64,000 nucleotides of DNA from Diospyros lotus. Its lineage: Eukaryota > Streptophyta > Magnoliopsida > Ericales > Ebenaceae. The DNA is taken from contig NC_068349.1 in the NCBI RefSeq assembly GCF_014633365.1, forward strand, positions 34,734,753-34,798,752, given 5' to 3'. Shown here piece by piece: positions 57,124-64,000 of this stretch. A program made the translations under genes and the position numbers. Under the pieces are notes generated by a model. That model did no database searches. It saw nothing but the letters and a program-made list of their open reading frames with translations, and was not told the origin of the DNA. The first letter of the stretch is position 1. Every line of letters starts with the position of its first letter.

Positions 57124-59529
57124 TGTAATACCCGAGAATTTTTAAAAGGACTCAAGTGTAATTTATTTTAAGCTATAAGTGAAATTTTTAGATAAATTAG
57201 TGTTATAATATAAATTTTCACAGTTATGAGATACCGAATCGACTGTAGGAAATGCTTTGGAGCTTATATATTTGAGGAAAAAGACATGGGATTAACGAGC
57301 GTTCCGAGATAGGATTTATGGTATTAAAAGAAATTGGAATCGAGACAATTTTTAGTATAACTAGGATTCAGTCTAGAAAATTGAATGATTATAAGGGACT
57401 TCGGGAAGTCAATGGAACCCTGAAGGGGCTTCGATTTTATGTAAGGATCAACTTTGAAGTGGTTTCGAGATGAAACAAAGGTCCTGTGAGGGCGTAAGGA
57501 TGAAATCGTTCTTATTGAGAAACTTGAGTTATTAATTTTGGAATTTCGGTATTTGAATTCGAATGAAATTTATGTCTGAGGGTGCAATTGCAATTGTGCA
57601 ATGCTCAAAGAGAAATTAAGAATTAAATTGAGGGATTTATGTGTAAATTTCATAGTCTCAATATATTATATATAATATGTATATATATACATATGGGCGT
57701 GGCAGCAAAAGGCAAAATTGAAACTGTAGAGAAGGAAATGGCAGAATCCGTGAGAGATTGGAGAAGATCTGAGGATATTTGAAGAAGTTATGTAGGATTT
57801 ATGAAGAAGATTTGAGAAGATTGAGTAATAAATGTGGTGTAATATATATATGTGTGTGTGTGTGTGTGCGCGCGTGCGTGTTTGTGCGTGTGTGTGATGG
57901 CTGGGCAACAAGAAGATAGAAGTTGAGAGAAATGGTTAAGTCTTCTGCAAGTAGGTTGCCAAAGTGATGGGCAAGTCAGGAAGAGACGGTGCATTGCTTA
58001 TAAATAGAGAGAGAAGTTGAGAGAAATGGGGAAGAAGATAGAAGAAAGTGAAGATGGTAGCTAACAAAGGTGTTGATTGGCCATGGCAGCAGTAGTTGGT
58101 TACAACACTAGCAGCAGCGGCGATCGTGCAACAGTAAGAGGTAGTTGGTGGTGGTCGCGACGAGCGGCAGAGGCGGCTAAAGATGGCTATTACAGTAGTA
58201 TGCGACCATGGCAGTAGTTGGGGTAGCGTTGGAGGCAATCGACCATCGTTGTGCGGCGGCTGCCGGCGGGAGGGCCCAGGTGGCGGTGGTCAGTAGGTTG
58301 GCACACGCAGGTCACTGTGCGCATTTGAGAGGTTGGAGAAGAAAAAAGAGAAAGAAAGAAAAAAAAAAGAAAAAAAGAAAAGAAAAGAAAAAAAAAAGGA
58401 AAAAAGAAAATATGAAAAATAGAAAAAAGCTTCCGAAAATTTCAAAAAATTCTAGTAATTAATTTGGGGCTAAAAGGGCATGCCGAAACCAAAAAATTAT
58501 CTGGACACGCATTTCAAGGTCAAGGCACGCATATTGAGAAAACCTGAGAGGCTAAGTCAAAGTGAGTGGTTTATCTTATAAATTATTTTTACGAATTCTG
58601 GTAGTGGGAAAATTGGGATAATATTTGAGGAATTATGTAGTGTAGAATTATTGAGGAAAAATAGAAAGAAATAGAGGAAAATTATGAGAAAAATAAGAAA
58701 AATAGAATATTGATATTTTTTAATAAATATACTGGGCATGGTATGTTGAGATTCCGAATTGAGTACATTAGAAGGCTGACATGAGAATCAAGATATTTTG
58801 AGATATGCTTAAGGTAAGTGGTTCGACCCTAAATCCGATTTTATGTAAATGATGTTAATATGTCATATAGATTGTATTTATATGTTATGATGAAATGTGC
58901 ATATGTTCATGATAATATTGTTGATCATGCATCGCATATGTTTGAGAGTATGAGCCGGCATTGCTGCTCCACAAAGGGTGCACCCATACACCTTGACATG
59001 GTAATGAAGTTATAAAAAATGAGAGTAACATTAAGGTGCAATCGGCTCAAACGAAAGGAAAAGGAAAAAGACATTTTGCATATTCAATCCATGCACGAAA
59101 TATGATTTTGTACCCTTACTTAGATGATTCATCATCTAACTTGGACTTTGTCTCTGAAATATTCAAACGTTTCAGATGGAAATTGTAGCAGAAACGAGGA
59201 TGAAAGAGGCATATAATGGCACTTAGCAAAAGTGCATGATGTAATGGTTATACATTTATGTTGCCTATATATTTAAAGTTCTACTACTTTGAATTCTAAA
59301 CGTTTTGAAGAGTGATGGTACATAACCTTATTATTGGTTAATGTTAAAGTTAAGATTTGATTCTTAACTTCCGTATTTGATGTTTATCTTGATTCTCATT
59401 CAAGATAGATGGAAAATTTGGGATGGATCTGAGAAATAATATGGTTTAACAATTAGTTTTGAATAGAAAAAAAATTATTATTTCAGAATTATCCTAAGTT
59501 ATAACACGCCTGAAAAATAGGGTGTTACA
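57124..59529 (+). mobile_element. Chromovirus-type gypsy LTR inserted in the copia element
   Basis: 2406 bp with LTR ends TGTAATACCCGAG and GGGTGTTACA, followed at once by ATTAGTATCAGAGC, matching the initiator-Met primer-binding site style (TGGTATCAGAGC). About 240 bp of further leader follows (to about 59775) and then the copia RNase H, so the body and second LTR are deleted. Internal features: a TG-rich microsatellite (57851-57893), a GC-rich block (58080-58320) and a purine-rich run (58335-58430). Confidence 0.8.
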
Positions 59530-59780
59530 ATTAGTATCAGAGCGAAATTTTAGTTGGAAACTTAAAAAATATTTGATTGGAGACTCAAGAGTTCTATTGG
59601 GAATTGAGAATGCATGAGTCATGGATGGTTAGTCTGTTGTGACATAACCTAGTTGTCGAGTTAGGTTTGTGAATAGATGGTATGAATCATCAAGATTGAA
59701 TAGTAAGAATGATTTGGTATAGATTGAGGATCTTAGGGATTAGGTCGAAATAAGAAATTATCAATTGGGTTGATAGATAA

Positions 59781-60200
59781 TTGTCAATTGGGTTCATTTT
59801 CATTTATAATGGCGGAATAGTTAGTTGGAAGAGTTCCAAACGAGAAATAATTGTAGATTCCACTCCTAAAACTGAATATATTCTGACATGTGATGATACA
59901 AAGGAAATTACTTGGATGAAGAAATTCATCACTAAACTTGATGTGATTTTGACCATTAAGTTGTCAATACCATTATATTGTGATAACAATAGGGCTATTG
60001 CACAGTCTAAGGAACCCAAGTCTCAACAAAGATCCAAACACATAGAAAGTCATTTCCATTTGATCAAAGAGATAGTAGCACATGGAGACGTGTCAATGTA
60101 GAAAATGGCTTAATCTGAAAATGTAACTAACTTGCTGACTAAAGTTATAACTCAATCACAACTAGATTGTCATCATGAGAAGATGGGTATCAGATACCAA
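59781..60200 (+). pseudogene. Ty1/copia RNase H remnant
   Basis: The 3' end of the interrupted copia element. Text GGIVSWKSSKREIIVDST, the ALCDNN-like LYCDNNRAIAQSK and RSKHIESHFHLIKE is the conserved copia RNase H. Stops follow, then a degenerate C-terminus. The reverse transcriptase that should precede it is absent. Confidence 0.88.
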
Positions 60201-60252
60201 AAGATGATGCAATAGTGATAGGTCTAAATTAGTAGTAATGCAAGTGAAAAAT

Positions 60253-62400
60253 TGTTAGTGATACGCTCTAATACTAGATTTATATGACGTCATAAGGGAT
60301 ACGATGTATTATTGTAAATATTAATATAATAGTCATATCTTCATTCATATTCTTCGTTCTTATGAATGATCCTAGATATAATGTTAAAGATTCTAATGTT
60401 AAGTTGTTATGAATATGAGAGTAGGATTCTTTAGTACAAGAATCTTAAAGAGTTTCCAATCCTTAGACTTCTCCGAATGGAGACTTCAATTAGTCAATTA
60501 TGGAATGACTTATAGTTTACTATTTTGATTAGCATGAAACACTAATGATAAAAGATGATAAATCACATGAGATGTAAATAATAAACATAAGGGTGAGTGT
60601 TGGAGGACACACACTTAACGTGACGTCAATAACATATCACATAGTTAAGAGAATTAATGATTTATTATTTGGTTACAAATTGTGTAACTGGTTCTTTGAT
60701 TACATGTGATACAGATGTCTTGTATACTGGTGTTTGAGATTTGTCATTGAGCGAAACCATCCAATTGAGATGGAATACTCTTTATGTAGTCTTTTTTCTA
60801 TTGGTGTATGGAGATAGGTGATTGTTGGATATGATCCATTAACTTCTAGTGAGTGGTAAACATCCTATGCAACATTTTGTTGGTGGTTGATTGGTAAAAA
60901 CCCTTAACTAGGGTATGAATGATAAAAAATGAGTTTCTAATGTCATATCGATCACACCAAATTAAATATTAGCATATTTATTGAGTTTAGTGAGCATAAT
61001 CAATTCATGGCTTTCACTCACGGGATGTTAATTAATGAAATAATTGTATTATATGATAATTCTCAACCAAAATAGGCCAACACGAAATATGACTTCATTG
61101 TCTTATAGGATTAGTATGACTTCATTGTCTTATAGAATTGTCTTGATATATTACCAAATGTCACTCAAGATCTTTTGGGATATTTTGAGAAGATTGAAAG
61201 GTTCTCAAAATATATCAAAGAGTTCGATCAACATCAAAGGGGTTTGATATTTTCTAATTACTATTTAGTAGTGAACCTAGAAAGTTATACCCAAAAGTAA
61301 AATGACTAGATTAGTGAATTTGACCTCGTATATCATTTTTCACCACCATTCAGAGTTAATGAAAAATTAAAATACTGTTAAAAGTTAATAGTGAACCTAA
61401 ATATGACTAAGAGTTAATGGGATTCAAATTGTAATTAATAATAGCAAGGAAAATGTGGAATAAATGGAAGTTTTTGTAAATAGAAAAAAGTTATCTCCTA
61501 CATTTAATGTTTTTGCATGCATTAATTTTATGTATTTAGTGCATCTCTTTTTTTAGGTAATAATATAAATTGAAGAAAGCTTCTCATGGAAGCTCAAGAA
61601 AAGAAAAAAAAATAAAAGAAATAAGTAATTGAAAAAAGTCGAGCTACCATTTTCTTCATTCCTTCATTCTTATTCTTCGTATCAATTAGGTAAAAAGTTG
61701 ACAAAAATTGTCGATTGGTAGTGGGCAATGATATCGCCGAAGTCATAGTAACGTCGTTGAAGCCACAACAACTTGCTGAAAGAAGCATTAGCTTTCGTCA
61801 ATGACAAGCAACAAGAGTTGCCAGCCGACAAAGGCAACATTAGCAATAAGCAACAATAGTTGTTGACGACAGTAGCAACAAAGCAACAATAATTGCCAAC
61901 GACAATGGCAATATTTCCGACAACCTTTATGCTATGTTTGTTTTCACTTTTTCCAATTTTTCTTATTGCTTTCTTTCTTGCCCCTAGCATTATTTTGTTC
62001 ATGAAATGAACTCAAATTTTGAAGAACGTTACTAACTTTTGCTTACCTTACTAACTTTTGCTTACCTTAATCTTGGTTTTGACTAGCATAAAAAACTAGC
62101 AAAGGGTTTCATGTTAGCTTACTTGGTATGAATAAACTAAGACCTCCACACTTAAGGTGAAAATGGTCAGGATTGTAAAGCTTCCCCAACGAAAACATCC
62201 AACCTTTTTCATCCAGGGATATAAATATAATACGCTTTATTTACTTTTGATGTAATTAATGCATGTGGTTAGATTTTCTATACGCATCACGGGTTTATTT
62301 TTGTAAATTCTGGGGTGCATACTTTGATGCTTGAAACATGTTTTTAAAAGAGTTTTGAAAAAAAATATATATTTATCCTAGTATTTACCTATATAATGTT
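60253..62400 (+). repeat. Probable 3' LTR of the copia element, right end undetermined
   Basis: Starts at TGTTAGTGATACGC directly after a polypurine-like CAAGTGAAAAAT, the usual position of a copia 3' LTR. A TATAAATTGAAG box lies near 61565. A CAACAA/GTTGCC-rich repeat block lies near 61780-61925. No clear LTR terminus or 5' partner was found, so the right limit given is only an outer bound. Confidence 0.45.
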
Positions 62401-64000
62401 ATTTAATCTACAATAATAAGTTTTTAGGAGTATTATCTCTATACAAAAATAAATCGTGACAAAAAAAAGTCAAGTTTAATGTGATATTTATCTCGACATT
62501 ATGTTCTTTGCTAGAAAGGTGACAACGCTTATTGACTAATCTATTTTCTTTAAGATGACCTTGCATCCACTATTTAATAGAAAAAATAAGAGAAATAAAC
62601 ATAAATACATAAGCTCAATAAGACATATTAATGGTGTATGAGTGTAGAGTATGTGCAACATAAATATATCAGTGACATGATAAAATATCTCGTTTAAACT
62701 AAGGACTTGACCAATTTGAAGTGTATCTTACTCAGAATTAACTACTAAACTTCTAATATTTTTCATTAGAAAAGAATTCATTACATCGAACCACAATTAC
62801 TTCCCTTTGCCCAACACCAAGACTCTTCACAAAAGCATAGTTTTAGACTACATTGCACAAAAACAATAACATGATACGTTTCTAATACGGAATAAAAATA
62901 AAAAAAATGACATTTTTCAAAAAAGAAGAAAATAAAAATTCAGGATAAAAGCATAAATGAAAAAATATAAGGACTTTTTTTGTAAATATATTTTTAATAT
63001 AAAAAATTATAAAAAAATATTATTCAATCTAAAAATAAACATAAAATTCATTATGATTCATAGGGATATAAAAAAAAACCTATGAAAGCAAATTATCAAT
63101 GAAAGTAGGGAAAAAAATAGGGACAGCTTCAAATCAACAACCCTAACAAGAAAAGGTGGTTCCAAATCACTCTGAAAGATTATAACAACACAATCAAATT
63201 ATCACAATAAAAATAAAATCATTAGTTTATAGATAAGAATCACTAAATCAGAGTTGTGAATAGACAACAATATCGAGCAATCGACAGTGGCACTGAGCAC
63301 GAAATTGTGAATCGTTTCGTGTTGCACGGAAATGATAACACCAAGCACATAAACCTCAATTCATATAAATGCAACACTGAGCAATCGACAACAAGGGGAA
63401 ACCAAGCAATCGAAGTTGGAAATGCAAGAAATCAAACATCGAGCAATCAAAGTTGGAAATGCGAGAAATCAAACATCGAGCCATCGAAGTTGGAAACACG
63501 AGAAATTGAACATCGAGCAATCGAAGTCGATAGTTAAAGAGAAATCGAACATAGAGCAATCGACCGACAAAATGAACAATGATAAAAGGGACAGCCAGCG
63601 GTTCGAGAGTTAAGAGTCGATAGTCAAAGAGAAACTAGGGCTAGGGCAACCCGGGCCTGAGAATTAATATATGCTGATTAGAGACAAAAATTCTTCCGTC
63701 TCTAACCAACGTTTGTGGACGAAAACACATTCCCAAATGATAAACATGTTTTCGATATTTTTAATTTATTACAGAACGGTCCCAAAATATTTTTGAAATT
63801 GTAGAAACAATCTGAAAATATTTTTGGGCGTTTTTGAAATTTCAAGTTTCAAAAACAAGAAACGTTTTAAAAACGCCAAAACGACATCTCCAAGATGTTT
63901 CCGTGCATCACAAGTTTTAGAGATCTCGAGATCTAGATAAACACAAGGCTAACATCCTAAATCGTCGTCCCAGATGCAGATCGACCAATTTCAAATCATT
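62401..64000. other. AT-rich end of window, no gene recognised
   Basis: Apart from the minisatellite, this is non-coding and A-rich. The last 350 bases contain a GAGACAAAAATTCTTCCGTC segment and Phe/Lys low-complexity translations only. Confidence 0.45.
63406..63585. repeat. 37-bp minisatellite, about 4.5 copies
   Basis: Units begin GCAATCGAAGTTGGAAA at 63406, 63443, 63480, 63517 and, diverged, 63556. Looser GAGCAATCGACA copies occur from 63274. The unit length changes frame at each repeat, so the overlapping ORFs are not genes. Confidence 0.85.

Overview
This window looks like nuclear DNA of a dicotyledonous plant. It is AT-rich, has short exons with GT-AG introns, and is crowded with plant mobile elements: Ty3/gypsy, Ty1/copia, RTE- and L1-type LINEs, a tRNA-derived SINE and foldback MITEs. 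The species cannot be fixed from the sequence alone. No rRNA or tRNA gene, CRISPR array or bacterial-type operon was seen.

Layout. From base 1 to about 11.76 kb lies a minus-strand Ty3/gypsy element of the Tat/Athila type. It has a 2.1-kb 5' LTR, a primer-binding site matching tRNA-Asp, and a gag-pol reading frame with one in-frame stop in integrase. Its 3' LTR is not in the window. Downstream of pol, on the same strand, are two intact intronless ORFs: a LOG-type cytokinin-activating enzyme homologue and an unrecognised 181-residue cysteine-rich protein. They look like cargo of the element and are the most unusual thing here.

From 14.8 to 21.05 kb the plus strand carries the last seven exons of COP9 signalosome subunit 7 (CSN7). 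The N-terminal exons are absent and probably lie beyond the left edge, separated by the gypsy element and a nested LINE/solo-LTR. From 21 to 28.9 kb is a MITE- and SINE-rich spacer. At 28.9-29.5 kb is an intronless group IX AP2/ERF transcription factor gene.

From 30.4 to about 49.8 kb the minus strand carries one long split gene. Five coding exons join in phase to a 495-residue plant nuclear-type protein of unknown function, preceded by two non-coding 5' exons. Its introns are filled with nested repeats: an inverted-repeat complex, an RTE LINE, a copia fragment and LTR-like blocks. From 50 to 64 kb only decayed mobile elements are seen: a gypsy-type transposon gag-like region, a copia element whose reverse transcriptase is replaced by a chromovirus-type LTR, and two tandem-repeat arrays.

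The three host genes (CSN7, ERF, the split gene) are unrelated in function. The mobile elements mainly enlarge introns and spacers.
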